Source: Bacteroidetes bacterium GWF2_38_335 | GTDB lineage: Bacteria > Bacteroidota > Bacteroidia > Bacteroidales > GWF2-38-335 | Reading direction: 5' to 3' | Assembly: GCA_001769535.1 (NCBI GenBank) | Contig: MEOH01000016.1 | Span: 369,078-433,077, forward strand | Length of the DNA: 64,000 nt | Part shown: piece after piece, positions 37,988-47,299 of the stretch | How the letters are laid out: each line of letters opens with the position of its first letter | Position numbering within the stretch: the first letter of the stretch is position 1 | Notes under the pieces: generated by a model | Seen by the model: only the letters and a program-made list of their open reading frames with translations | What the model was told of the DNA's origin: nothing | Database searches by the model: none | Position numbers and translations under genes: made by a program

Positions 37988-38632
37988 ATGAAAAAACTAA
38001 TTGGATTACTGATAGTTTCATTATTTTTTATTGTAAACACCTACGGTCAGGAAACTATAAACGAACCAGCAACAGTTTGGACAATTAATGGAATAAAACT
38101 GAATATCTCAAATTACAAATTTATTGAAAACGGCAATTTTCTTGCATATAAAAATTCCAAGGGCAGAGTTAAAGAACTTGAACGTCAGATGATTTTCTCC
38201 ATAATTGACAGCAAAGGGAAAGAAACAATCTATTTTGAACCCGACTCACTTGATGATAAATACTATACTATTGAAAATATGAGATCATTTGTGAAGGGTG
38301 GTTACGAGGGAAGGGAAAATTACCAAGCCCCGATTGCTTTTATCGGAGGTTTCTTAGCCGGTGTTTACGGCGGATGTGGTTTTCCAACGTTTGATAACCC
38401 AAACCCTGTATACGGAGTGTTAATTCCAGCCGCTTTTACAGCAATTGTGGGACTTACCTCACCCGACAAAGGAAATATTGTTGCAAAATACCCCGATTAT
38501 GCAAATGATGATTTCTTCATCCTTGGATATTCAGAATCAGCAAATAATAACAGGGCATTAAGCTCCATTAAGGGCTCATTGGCGGGACTGGCAGTGGGAA
38601 TTATCCTGAGTATTGTAATGGATACGTTATAA
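37988..38632 (+). CDS. exported/membrane protein of unknown function
   Basis: 214 aa from the ATG at 37988 (a TTG two codons earlier is less likely). Signal peptide MKKLIGLLIVSLFFIVNTYG, then a beta-type domain (WTINGIKLNISNYKFIENGN). Two hydrophobic, Gly-rich stretches follow: IGGFLAGVYGGCGFPTF to PAAFTAIVGL, and SLAGLAVGIILSIVMDTL at the C terminus. No family is recognised; monocistronic. Confidence 0.7.
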   Translation: MKKLIGLLIVSLFFIVNTYGQETINEPATVWTINGIKLNISNYKFIENGNFLAYKNSKGRVKELERQMIFSIIDSKGKETIYFEPDSLDDKYYTIENMRSFVKGGYEGRENYQAPIAFIGGFLAGVYGGCGFPTFDNPNPVYGVLIPAAFTAIVGLTSPDKGNIVAKYPDYANDDFFILGYSESANNNRALSSIKGSLAGLAVGIILSIVMDTL

Positions 38633-38665
38633 GGTATCAAAGGAATAATTATTACTCTTTTTCAA

Positions 38666-38695
38666 TTTGTAATCTCTTCTTAATTAATAATTTTG
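38666..38695 (+). promoter_or_regulatory. promoter of the 38753 receptor gene
   Basis: TTTG (38666-38669), 18-base spacer, TAATTTTG (38688-38695). Leader of about 50 bases. Confidence 0.6.
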
Positions 38696-38752
38696 CACGC
38701 AAATGCAACTTTCCTTTTTTTAAGTTGTCTTTTATCCTGTTAAATTACAAAA

Positions 38753-41155
38753 ATGAAAAAGATTATTATTTCAATTTTACTAATTTCCGGAATGGCTGCA
38801 GGACTATATTCCCAGTCTGATTACCGCCAAACAATCCGCGGAACTGTTTTTGACAAGCAATCTCAAAATCCCATGCCGGGCGCAAACATACTGCTTAAAG
38901 ATGTTACACCGGTAATCGGCACTACAACCGACAGCAAAGGCGAATTCATTTTAAATGATGTTTCAATAGGAAGGCATGAGCTTGAAATCAGTTTTCTTGG
39001 ATACTCAACCATAAGCTTAAGCAACCTCAATCTGACATCCGGAAAGGAATTGGTTTTAAAAATTGAACTGGAAGAAAACGTTGTGACCACGCAAACTGTT
39101 GTGGTTACAGGAACTCCGAGAAAAGATCAGACCATAAATAAAATGGCAACGGTAAGCGCACGAAGTTTCTCTGTTGAAGAAACAGAGCGGTTTGCCGGAA
39201 GTTTGGGTGACCCCTCGCGTATGGTAGCCAATTATGCCGGAGTAATGTCGACCAATGATTCACGGAACGACATTGTAATTAGAGGAAATTCACCGGCAGG
39301 ATTGCTTTGGCGCCTCGAAGGAATTGAAATTCCAAACCCAAATCATTTTGGGGCAGCAGGCACTACAGGCGGGCCGGTAAGTATGCTCAACAATAATCTG
39401 CTCACCAATTCCGATTTTTTCACTTCGGCTTTTCCGGCAGAATATGGCAATGCCACTTCGGGTGTTTTTGACCTGAAAATGAGAACAGGGAATAATCAGA
39501 AACGCGAATATGTAGGGCAAATAGGCTTCAATGGCTTCGAACTGGGCGCCGAAGGTCCGTTCAGCAAAGAAAAAGGATCATCATATCTGGCAAATTACAG
39601 GTATTCCACACTTGGAGTTTTTAACATGATGGGAATAAAAGTGGGTGTTGGCGAGGCCATTCCGCAATACCAGGATCTTTCATTTAAAATGGATTTTCCC
39701 CGTACAAAACTTGGTAAATTTTCGGTGATTGGGATTGGCGGACTAAGTTACATCAAGCTACACGACAGTGAAAAGGCACTGTTAAAGGAAAATGAGGATG
39801 CCAACTATGATTTTGGCGGGGTAGATCTTGATTTTGGTTCAGATATGGGAGTTATTGGCGTATCAAACCTTTACTTTTTTGATGAAAACACAAGACTTCA
39901 AACCAATGTGTCGGTTTTAGGCAGCCGCATGACCACTTATATAGATTCACTGCTCTTTGATGAAGAAGGAGCCATCATCCAAAATTCCAATTATGAATTT
40001 TATGCTGCCAATTTTTCGGAAGTAAAATATTCTGCATCAACCACATTGAAAAATAAAATCTCTTCAAAAGATAACTATGGGATCGGACTTATTTTTGATA
40101 TTTATGACATTTCTTACGTTGACAGCGTCATTGATCATAATCTTCCCGGGGGATTCAGAAAAACCATTGATATTGATGGCAACATGTCACTCTTAAGAGG
40201 CTTTATTCAATGGCAGCACAGGTTCAATGATTTGCTGACATTAAACAGCGGAATTTATTCGCAATTTCTTGACCTCACCGGCGAGATTGTTGCCGAGCCC
40301 AGAATTGGACTAAAATGGAGTCTGAACCAAACCAATTCCCTGAATTTTGGTGCCGGGATGCACAGCAGGACCATTGCACGACAGAACTACTTTTTGCAAA
40401 CATGGCAGGAAAGCGGTGAATACATTGAAACCAATAAGGATGTGGGATTGATGAAAAGTTTGCAGGCAGTTATGGGATATGATAAGCTTTTCAGGGAAGA
40501 CATCCGGCTAAAAGCCGAAATTTATTATCAGTATTTATATAATATTCCAGTTTGTGAATCCTTTCCCGAATACTCAGAGTTGAATGGCGGCGATTCCTTT
40601 TCAGGCATGGTACTCGACAGTCTGGTAAATGAAGGAACCGGTAAAAACTATGGTTTTGAAATCACTTTCGAAAAGTTCTTCAGTAAAAATTACTATTTTC
40701 TAACCACCATGTCAATTTTTGATTCAAAATACAATGGTTTTGATAAAAAAGAAAGAAACACAGCCTACAATGGAAAAATTGTTTGCAACATGCTTGCCGG
40801 AAAAGAATTTAAACTTGGAAAGCACAACTCCATCACCATAGATTTTAAAACCGTTTTTGCAGGAGGAAAACCATATATACCTATTGATCTGGAAGAATCC
40901 ATTGCTGAAAACTACACAACTTATGACTGGTCGCAAGCTTTCGAAAAAAGACATGAAAATTATTTCAGAACAGATTTGCGTGTTGGTTTCAGGAAAAACG
41001 GGAAAAAAGTATCGCAGGAATGGGCTGTGGATTTGCAAAATCTCACCAACAATAAAAACATTTTCTCACAATCATTCAGTCCGCGCACCAAAAGCATCAC
41101 TTCTGATTACCAGACTGGTTTTTTCCCTATGATGTTGTATAGGATTAATTTTTAG
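38753..41155 (+). CDS. TonB-dependent receptor with carboxypeptidase-regulatory domain
   Basis: 800 aa. Signal peptide at 1-21 (AGLYSQ), CarboxypepD_reg-like domain (about 26-110; TIRGTVFDKQSQNPMPGANI), plug (about 118-225, with NDIVIRGNSPAGLLWRLEGI and FPAEYGNATSGVFDL), then the barrel ending in Phe (MMLYRINF). No SusD-like partner. The ligand is unknown. It is shorter than a full SusC-like protein but similar in layout to the 12184 receptor. Confidence 0.88.
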   Translation: MKKIIISILLISGMAAGLYSQSDYRQTIRGTVFDKQSQNPMPGANILLKDVTPVIGTTTDSKGEFILNDVSIGRHELEISFLGYSTISLSNLNLTSGKELVLKIELEENVVTTQTVVVTGTPRKDQTINKMATVSARSFSVEETERFAGSLGDPSRMVANYAGVMSTNDSRNDIVIRGNSPAGLLWRLEGIEIPNPNHFGAAGTTGGPVSMLNNNLLTNSDFFTSAFPAEYGNATSGVFDLKMRTGNNQKREYVGQIGFNGFELGAEGPFSKEKGSSYLANYRYSTLGVFNMMGIKVGVGEAIPQYQDLSFKMDFPRTKLGKFSVIGIGGLSYIKLHDSEKALLKENEDANYDFGGVDLDFGSDMGVIGVSNLYFFDENTRLQTNVSVLGSRMTTYIDSLLFDEEGAIIQNSNYEFYAANFSEVKYSASTTLKNKISSKDNYGIGLIFDIYDISYVDSVIDHNLPGGFRKTIDIDGNMSLLRGFIQWQHRFNDLLTLNSGIYSQFLDLTGEIVAEPRIGLKWSLNQTNSLNFGAGMHSRTIARQNYFLQTWQESGEYIETNKDVGLMKSLQAVMGYDKLFREDIRLKAEIYYQYLYNIPVCESFPEYSELNGGDSFSGMVLDSLVNEGTGKNYGFEITFEKFFSKNYYFLTTMSIFDSKYNGFDKKERNTAYNGKIVCNMLAGKEFKLGKHNSITIDFKTVFAGGKPYIPIDLEESIAENYTTYDWSQAFEKRHENYFRTDLRVGFRKNGKKVSQEWAVDLQNLTNNKNIFSQSFSPRTKSITSDYQTGFFPMMLYRINF

Positions 41156-41261
41156 GAGGGGGATGAATACAGAAAAGATAAATTAGGGTAGATAATATAA
41201 AAACCAAGACGCAAAATTTTTCGTCTCTGCTGCATTCCATATAAACCCATTAGTCATCGAC

Positions 41262-41612
41262 CTACTTCTTTTTCTTCTTCTGACTATCCTGATAATCCTT
41301 CCACTTTTTATATTGCTCGGGCGTAAGAATTCCTTTTAGTGCAGTATCATAGGCCTTTTTCGCTTCTTTTTCCTTTAGTTTTTTTGTTTCCTCGTCATCA
41401 GCGTATTTCTCTTTTGCAGCTTCAATGGCTTTGTGCTTGGTGAGGCAGGCAGTGTAAACTTTTGAAATCTGGTCTTTGGTAAGTCCGAGTTTTTCACCCA
41501 TGGTTTTGGATGTGTTTTCAGCTTTTTGCTCGGGGGTTTTGTCGGATTTTTGTGAATAGGAATATCCGCAGATACCGGGAATCAGAAACAATAAAATAAT
41601 GAAGGTTCTCAT
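41262..41612 (-). CDS. small periplasmic LTxxQ-like protein
   Basis: 116 aa. Signal peptide MRTFIILLFLIPGICGYSYSQ, then a Lys/Glu-rich helical protein with LGLTKDQISKVY and KGILTPEQYKKW, two LTxxQ-type motifs as in CpxP/Spy-like proteins. The C terminus is a run of five Lys. Spy/CpxP relatives are envelope-stress chaperones; this assignment is only by motif. Confidence 0.75.
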   Translation of the reverse strand: MRTFIILLFLIPGICGYSYSQKSDKTPEQKAENTSKTMGEKLGLTKDQISKVYTACLTKHKAIEAAKEKYADDEETKKLKEKEAKKAYDTALKGILTPEQYKKWKDYQDSQKKKKK

Positions 41613-41640
41613 ACTGTTAATTTTAATATAATTACACTAT

Positions 41641-41648
41641 CAAAAGTA
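41641..41648 (-). promoter_or_regulatory. -7 box of the LTxxQ-like gene
   Basis: TACTTTTG on the minus strand, 28 bases before the ATG at 41612. Confidence 0.35.
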
Positions 41649-41753
41649 CGTCAATCTGTTTAGAATATTGTTATAAAATTTGGACTATTTGTTATAAAAA
41701 CCAGAAAATACAGAAAATTATCTGATTCAAACAGATTTGCTATTTACTTTATC

Positions 41754-41803
41754 ATTCGCTCATTCGCGGCTAAAAAAAATAATTTAGCCGCGAATGCGCG
41801 AAT
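41754..41803. repeat. 21-bp inverted repeat (ATTCGC/GCGAAT family), copy 1
   Basis: Arms 41754-41774 and 41783-41803 pair at 20 of 21 positions (ATTCGC, CATTCGCGGC, TAAA). It belongs to the same family as the repeats at 57707-57751 and 57977-58021. It lies in the 327-base gap 41613-41939, which has no gene. Confidence 0.75.
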
Positions 41804-41928
41804 GGTTTTTTAAATAACTTGAAAATATTGATTAACCTGTTTTGATAATGTTGCGGAATTTCAAATAATGAAAATCAATTCTCCTACTTTTTAACATTTC
41901 TGGTTTTAGTACATTAACGAATAATAAC

Positions 41929-41936
41929 TATCTTTG
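41929..41936 (+). promoter_or_regulatory. -7 box only 3 bases before the start codon
   Basis: TATCTTTG, then GCC, then ATG at 41940. A TTTTAG element lies about 20 bases upstream. This suggests a leaderless transcript, or a start further inside the gene. Confidence 0.4.
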
Positions 41937-41939
41937 GCC

Positions 41940-44450
41940 ATGTTTTCAAAATATCATCTATATTTCATTTTTATAATTTTCCTTATCAGTGCAGGAATAG
42001 CTGATGCACAGGTTACAAAGATCCGCGGACGAATAACCGATGCCACAACCGGCGAGCCCCTACCCTACGTGAACATCGTTTTCAAGAAAAAAACCGTAGG
42101 CACGATCACTGATTTTAACGGGTATTATAAACTTGAAACCGCCACTCCGGGTGATTCCATTATAATATCTTATCTGGGTTACCAAACCGTTTCAAAACCT
42201 GTCATAAAAGGGCGATACCAGGAAATTAATGTCGCTTTGGTTTCCAGTGATGTGATGCTGCAGGAGGTGCTTGTTTACAAAAACAAAAAGCGCATGAAAA
42301 ACAGAGATAACCCTGCTATTACGCTGCTTGACAAGGTTGTTGACAACCGGCCCGAAAACGACATTCTTAAAATGGATCATTATCAATACGAAGTCTATAC
42401 AAAAATACAGTTTGACATCAATAATATTTCGGATAAATTCATGAACCGCAGGGTTTTAAAACCATTTAAGTTTGTTTTTGACTACATAGATACTTCAGCA
42501 GTAAACGGAAAAACATATCTGCCGGTTTTTATCATTGAATCGCTGGCTGATTATTACTACAAGAAAAGTCCGATGACCGAAAAGGAAATCCTGAAAGCAA
42601 CAAAAATTTCAGGTGTGGATAACGAAAGTGTTCAGCAGTTTCTGGCAGATATGTATGTGGATATTGACATTTACGCAAATAATATTGATCTTTTTTCAAA
42701 GGGATTCGTAAACCCGGTTTCCTCTTTGGGAAAGGCCTATTACAAGTATTTCCTCATCGACAGCATGACCATTGACAATCAGTGGTGCTATGAAATTGCC
42801 TTTCTTCCAAAATTCAAGGAAGATTTGCTGTTCGACGGGAACTTTTGGGTAACAGATACCTCATTTGCTGTAAAAAAAATTGAGCTTAAGGTCAATGAAA
42901 AAGCCAATCTCAACTTCATCAACAATATTGAGATCACAAAGGAATTTCAGCAAATAGATACCATGTGGGTTTTGTCGAAAGAAACATTTCTGGCCGACTT
43001 CAATGCATTTGAAAATCCTGATGAAGCCATGGGTTTTTTCGGAAAGCGGACTTCCATGTATAAAAATTACGTGATCAATGTTCCGGCTCCCGAAGAAATT
43101 TTCAAAGGGCCTGAAAAGCTCCAGATTCTTGAGGAAGCCAATGAGCGCGATGATAAATTCTGGGACGAATCACGTCATGAACAACTTAGCGAAAAAGAAG
43201 CAACCATATACAAAATGGTGGATACCATAAAATCCCTTCCTGCTTTCAGAACATATTACGACATCATCAATATGTTTGTGACGGGGTATTTTGTGAGGGG
43301 AAAAATTGAAATCGGACCCTATTTTTCAATGTATAGTTTTAATCCGATTGAGGGAAACAGGTTCAGGTTTGGTGGCAGAACCAGCAATAAGTTCAGCACG
43401 AAATTTATGCCTGAGGCCTATGTAGCCTATGGTACCCTGGATGAAAAATTCAAATACGGGGGGAAATTACTTTACATGGTTGATAAAGATCCGAGAAAAG
43501 CATTGGGGGCAAATTACAAATATGATATGGAGCAATTGGGACAGAGCGTGAATGCTTTCAGGGAAGATAACATCATGTCATCCATGCTTCGGAGAAATCC
43601 CAACAACAAGCTATCCATGGTTCAGGAAACAAAATTGTACTATGACCATGAGTGGTTTCATGGTTTATCAAACTCACTTTCTTTGGTTAACAGAAAGATG
43701 TATCCTGCCGGGATGTCAGATTTCAAACTGAATTATTACAATGACACAACTCTTCGGAATACTATCATTACCTCTGACATTGTACTGAATACCCGTTTTG
43801 CCTATAACGAAGCTTTTTATATGGGCGAATTTGAAAGGGTTAGTCTGGGCAGTTATTACCCCGTAGTCAATCTTTACCTGACATTGGGGATGCAAGACAT
43901 TCTGAACTCAGATTTTTCATACAAGAAAATTGAGTTGAGTGTGGAGCATTTTAAAAATATTTACCCCATTGGATACATCAAATATCTTCTGGAAGCTGGA
44001 AAAGTTTTCGGAACACTGCCCTACCCGCTTCTGAAGATGCATGAAGGAAACGAGACCTATGCATTTGATATGTATTCGTTCAATATGATGAATTACTATG
44101 AATTTGTCAGTGATCAATATGTAAGTCTGTATCTGTCCCATTATTTCGAAGGTTTTTTCCTGAACAAGTTGCCATTATTCAAGAAACTACAGTGGCGTGA
44201 AATTATCTGGGGCAAGGGAGTTATTGGAACACTTAGTGACAAAAACAGGCAATTGATGGATTTTCCTGAGACACTTAACGCCTTTGAAAAAAACAGCAAC
44301 GGATTTCCAACGCCTTATCTTGAGGCCGGAGCCGGTATCGAAAATATTTTCAGATTGCTCAGGGTTGATGCTGTGTGGCGTTTCACTTATCTTGACCACC
44401 CCAATGTTTCACGATTTGGGATTAGATTGAGTTTGTGGTTGCAGTTTTAG
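41940..44450 (+). CDS. DUF5686 outer-membrane protein with carboxypeptidase-regulatory domain
   Basis: 836 aa from the ATG at 41940 (a TTG at 41934 lies inside the -7 box). Signal peptide to about 24 (SAGIADAQ), CarboxypepD_reg-like domain (about 26-105; IRGRITDATTGEPLPYVNI), then the DUF5686 region with the KNKKRMKNRDNPAITLLDKV block. The long C-terminal barrel ends in Phe (RLSLWLQF). Family members are outer-membrane proteins of unknown function found across Bacteroidota. Monocistronic. Confidence 0.85.
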   Translation: MFSKYHLYFIFIIFLISAGIADAQVTKIRGRITDATTGEPLPYVNIVFKKKTVGTITDFNGYYKLETATPGDSIIISYLGYQTVSKPVIKGRYQEINVALVSSDVMLQEVLVYKNKKRMKNRDNPAITLLDKVVDNRPENDILKMDHYQYEVYTKIQFDINNISDKFMNRRVLKPFKFVFDYIDTSAVNGKTYLPVFIIESLADYYYKKSPMTEKEILKATKISGVDNESVQQFLADMYVDIDIYANNIDLFSKGFVNPVSSLGKAYYKYFLIDSMTIDNQWCYEIAFLPKFKEDLLFDGNFWVTDTSFAVKKIELKVNEKANLNFINNIEITKEFQQIDTMWVLSKETFLADFNAFENPDEAMGFFGKRTSMYKNYVINVPAPEEIFKGPEKLQILEEANERDDKFWDESRHEQLSEKEATIYKMVDTIKSLPAFRTYYDIINMFVTGYFVRGKIEIGPYFSMYSFNPIEGNRFRFGGRTSNKFSTKFMPEAYVAYGTLDEKFKYGGKLLYMVDKDPRKALGANYKYDMEQLGQSVNAFREDNIMSSMLRRNPNNKLSMVQETKLYYDHEWFHGLSNSLSLVNRKMYPAGMSDFKLNYYNDTTLRNTIITSDIVLNTRFAYNEAFYMGEFERVSLGSYYPVVNLYLTLGMQDILNSDFSYKKIELSVEHFKNIYPIGYIKYLLEAGKVFGTLPYPLLKMHEGNETYAFDMYSFNMMNYYEFVSDQYVSLYLSHYFEGFFLNKLPLFKKLQWREIIWGKGVIGTLSDKNRQLMDFPETLNAFEKNSNGFPTPYLEAGAGIENIFRLLRVDAVWRFTYLDHPNVSRFGIRLSLWLQF

Positions 44451-44457
44451 TTTGGGG

Positions 44458-44509
44458 TTCTTTTTGTTCTTTGCCTGCGGCGTTCCTTTTGTTCTTTTTG
44501 TTCTTTTTG
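44458..44509. repeat. interrupted tandem TTCTTTTTG repeats
   Basis: Perfect 9-base units at 44458-44466, 44492-44500 and 44501-44509, with degenerate units between, in the gap before the CCA-type gene. Short phase-variable-like tract, but not positioned in a promoter. An AT-rich hairpin (44513-44529) follows. Confidence 0.6.
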
Positions 44510-44614
44510 TCCCGAAAATGAAATTTTCGAGGATGCTTAACCTATGGTCTCGACTTTAGTCGGCATTTGAAGGGTTTCTGGTTTGAGGTTAATTTGAACG
44601 GATGTTTTAATGTT

Positions 44615-46027
44615 TTACTGTTCCCCTGGCTCCAGACCAAGTCCCCTGCCTGTTTCAATCATAAACTTGTAAGCGGCATCGAAATTATTTTCAATAATAC
44701 CATCAAGAATGGCTTCCCTGATGGCATTTTTTATCATTCCCACTTCCCTGCAAGGTGCAATTCCGAAGGTTTCCATTATCAGTTCACCTGATACGGGGGG
44801 CTGCCAGTTGCGCAGACTGTCCTTTTCCTCAACCTCTTTGAGTTTTTCTCTGACAAGTGCAAAGTTTTTTAGAAACCGTTCTACTTTTTCAGGGTTTCCT
44901 GAAGTGATGTCTGCCTCTGCCAGAGTCATCAGGTCATCAACATCATCACCTGCATCGAACAGGAGTCGCCTTACAGCCGAATCGGTGACGATTTCCTCAA
45001 CCAGTGAAATTGGTCTCAAGTGCAACATAACGAGCTTTTGCACATATTTCATATGTTGGTTAAGCGGAAGTTTGAGATCATTAAAGATGCCTGTAACCAT
45101 TTTAGAACCCGCCAGTTCGTGGCCATGGAAAGTCCACCCGTGAACTTTGTGGTATTTTTTTGTTTTCGGTTTTGCAATGTCATGAAGCAAAGCGGCCCAT
45201 CGAAGCCAAAGATTATCCGTTTTCCCGCAAATATTATCCAACACCTGAAGCGAATGTAAAAAATTATCCTTATGCGCTTTTCCCTCCCTTCGCTCAATGC
45301 CTTTCATTTGATACAGCTCAGGAAAAATCAATTCGAGCAATCCGCATTTATCAAGCATGAGGAATCCAACTGACGGTTTGTCAGTCATCAGAATTTTATT
45401 CAATTCTTCAGAAATTCGTTCTTTCGAAATAATCTCGATACGCTCCCTGTTTTCATGCAGAGCAGCAAAAGTTCTTTCTTCAACGATAAAATTCAATCTG
45501 CAGGCAAACCTGATGCAACGGAGCATTCGTAAAGGGTCGTCAGAAAAAGTAATTCCCGGATCAAGAGGAGTTTTGATAATACGGTTTTTCAAGTCATCCA
45601 TTCCACCAAAGGGATCAACCAGTTCGCCGAAATTTTCAGGTCGAAGACTGAGTGCCAAGGCATTTATAGTAAAATCGCGCCGGTTTTGGTCATCCTGCAG
45701 GCTGCCATTTTCCACAATTGGTTTTCTTGAATTCCGTTGATAAGATTCCCGCCTGGCCCCCACAAACTCAATTTCCATATCCTCAAATCTTAGCATGGCA
45801 GTGCCGAAATTCCTGAAAACAGTCACACAACCTTTTTGTCCGGTTTGCCTTGCCACTTTTTCAGCAAGTTCAATTCCACTGCCAATCACTACAATATCAA
45901 TATCTTTTGAGGGACGATTAAGAAAAAGATCACGAACAAATCCACCTATAACATAACATTCCTGTCCGCTTCGGCCGACAATTTCCGAAATGACTGAAAA
46001 AATTCTGTTATTTAAATGCTCCTTCAT
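44615..46027 (-). CDS. CCA-adding tRNA nucleotidyltransferase / poly(A) polymerase family with HD domain
   Basis: 470 aa from the ATG at 46027 (the upstream ATG at 46069 lies 2 bases from a -7 box). N-terminal class-II nucleotidyltransferase domain with GGFVRDLFLN and the metal-binding DIDIVV. This is followed by the RRDFTINALAL and FSDDPLRMLRCIRFA motifs of CCA enzymes. The C-terminal HD domain has ALLHDIAKPKTKKYH. It builds or repairs the CCA end of tRNAs in the cytoplasm, with the HD domain giving phosphohydrolase activity in relatives. A poly(A) polymerase role is less likely. Confidence 0.88.
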   Translation of the reverse strand: MKEHLNNRIFSVISEIVGRSGQECYVIGGFVRDLFLNRPSKDIDIVVIGSGIELAEKVARQTGQKGCVTVFRNFGTAMLRFEDMEIEFVGARRESYQRNSRKPIVENGSLQDDQNRRDFTINALALSLRPENFGELVDPFGGMDDLKNRIIKTPLDPGITFSDDPLRMLRCIRFACRLNFIVEERTFAALHENRERIEIISKERISEELNKILMTDKPSVGFLMLDKCGLLELIFPELYQMKGIERREGKAHKDNFLHSLQVLDNICGKTDNLWLRWAALLHDIAKPKTKKYHKVHGWTFHGHELAGSKMVTGIFNDLKLPLNQHMKYVQKLVMLHLRPISLVEEIVTDSAVRRLLFDAGDDVDDLMTLAEADITSGNPEKVERFLKNFALVREKLKEVEEKDSLRNWQPPVSGELIMETFGIAPCREVGMIKNAIREAILDGIIENNFDAAYKFMIETGRGLGLEPGEQ

Positions 46028-46071
46028 TGCTTTGGCCTTTTCCGTAATTGATTTTAATATAAAAAACATGA

Positions 46072-46079
46072 CAAAATTA
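46072..46079 (-). promoter_or_regulatory. -7 box of the CCA-type gene
   Basis: TAATTTTG on the minus strand. It is 2 bases from the ATG at 46069 and 44 bases from the preferred ATG at 46027. Confidence 0.35.
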
Positions 46080-46189
46080 CAATTTTTGAACTCTTTTCCC
46101 TCTTTTTTGTTTAAAGAATAAATATTGGCATGTATATTGATATGTCCATATATAGATATTTGAAATTATAAATTTAAAATTTTAATAAG

Positions 46190-46546
46190 ATGTTAGAACA
46201 TTTAACCAAAGAAACATTCAAACAAAAAGTGTTTGATTTCGAAACTAATAAAGATTGGAAATTTGAAGGTCAGGTACCTGCAATCATAGATTTTTATGCC
46301 GACTGGTGTGGTCCCTGTAAAATGGTAGCTCCTGTTCTTGAAGAATTACAGAAAGAATATGATGGTAAAATAAACATTTACAAGGTAAATACTGAAGAGC
46401 AGCAGGAATTGTCGGCCATGTTTGGAGTACGCAGTATTCCTTCACTATTATTTATTCCATTGAATGAGCAACCACAGATGGCTATGGGAGCATTGCCCAA
46501 AGACAGTTTTAAAAGAGCAATCAGTGATGTTTTGAAGGTAAACTAG
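46190..46546 (+). CDS. trxA: thioredoxin, cytoplasmic
   Basis: 118 aa, no signal peptide. Active site DWCGPCKM with C40 and C43, a cis-Pro loop in RSIPSLLFI, and the normal thioredoxin length. It reduces protein disulfides. It is paired with an exported paralogue 70 bases downstream; both share ADWCxPCKMxAPxLExLQ and IPLNEQPQMAMGALP-type segments. Confidence 0.93.
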   Translation: MLEHLTKETFKQKVFDFETNKDWKFEGQVPAIIDFYADWCGPCKMVAPVLEELQKEYDGKINIYKVNTEEQQELSAMFGVRSIPSLLFIPLNEQPQMAMGALPKDSFKRAISDVLKVN

Positions 46547-46615
46547 CAGAAAACCTCTCTGTTGGAAGATTTAAAGATAATTGATACTTTTACGGGAAAT
46601 TTAACAAACCGTCAA

Positions 46616-47200
46616 ATGAAAAAAATTGTAAATATTAATATAATGAAAGCAATTAAAATAACCATATTATTGATTCTGGCTTTTATTACAGTTTTCGGAC
46701 AACAAGGCTGCAGTGCCGATGAAAAAAAACAGAAACCTGAGTCAGGCAATGATGTAACAGACACGGTTACTAAGGCAGATGAAAACAAAAGCGGCAATGA
46801 TTCGCTGGTAAATGAAACAGAATCATCAGATGTTCAGTCAAAACCCATAAAAATCAACACTGATCAGTTCAAAAAACTGGTTTTTAACTACGATGAAAAC
46901 CCTGACAAATGGGTATTTGAAGGAGATATGCCCACTATTATTGATTTTTATGCCGATTGGTGTAAACCTTGCAAGATGATTGCGCCTACCCTTGAAAAAC
47001 TTCAGGAAAAGTATAAAGGAAAAATCAGGGTGTATAAAATAAATACAGATGAAAATCCAGGATTGAGCCAGTATTTTCAAATTCAGGGAATACCCGCATT
47101 GTTATTCATTCCGATGGAAGGACAGCCCCAAATGGCATCAGGAGCTTTGCCCGAAGCAGATTTTGAAAAAGCAATTAAGGAAGTTATGAAAGTCCAGTAA
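46616..47200 (+). CDS. exported thioredoxin-like lipoprotein with CKPC site
   Basis: 194 aa from the ATG at 46616 (an alternative ATG at 46643 also keeps the signal). The hydrophobic signal ends FGQQGC, a weak lipobox, followed by an acidic Ser/Asp/Asn linker (about 40-80) and a thioredoxin domain. The active site is DWCKPCKM, with Lys replacing the usual Gly. The rest closely resembles the preceding gene (for example QPQMASGALPEADFEKAI). It probably acts in the periplasm on disulfides, as a reductase or in cytochrome maturation. It is a duplicate that gained an export signal. Confidence 0.85.
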   Translation: MKKIVNINIMKAIKITILLILAFITVFGQQGCSADEKKQKPESGNDVTDTVTKADENKSGNDSLVNETESSDVQSKPIKINTDQFKKLVFNYDENPDKWVFEGDMPTIIDFYADWCKPCKMIAPTLEKLQEKYKGKIRVYKINTDENPGLSQYFQIQGIPALLFIPMEGQPQMASGALPEADFEKAIKEVMKVQ

Positions 47201-47212
47201 TCGCTGAATGCA

Positions 47213-47253
47213 AAAACAGAAAGGGGTTGACTGAGTCAACCCCTTTCTGTTTT
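47213..47253 (+). terminator. long intrinsic terminator after the thioredoxin pair
   Basis: 19-bp stem (47213-47231 with 47235-47253), loop TGA, ending in TTTT. It separates the thioredoxin genes from the thiamine operon. Confidence 0.9.
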
Positions 47254-47261
47254 ATTAAACA

Positions 47262-47292
47262 TTTCCAGTTTCAATAAAATATTCTAACTTTG
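47262..47292 (+). promoter_or_regulatory. promoter of the thiamine operon
   Basis: TTTC (47262-47265), 19-base spacer, TAACTTTG (47285-47292). The expected start is near 47299, just before the riboswitch. Confidence 0.55.
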
Positions 47293-47299
47293 CTGTACA

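Noticed and set aside
44513..44529. Intrinsic terminator for the CCA-type gene
   Set aside because: The hairpin is AT-rich and has no T-run on the minus strand.
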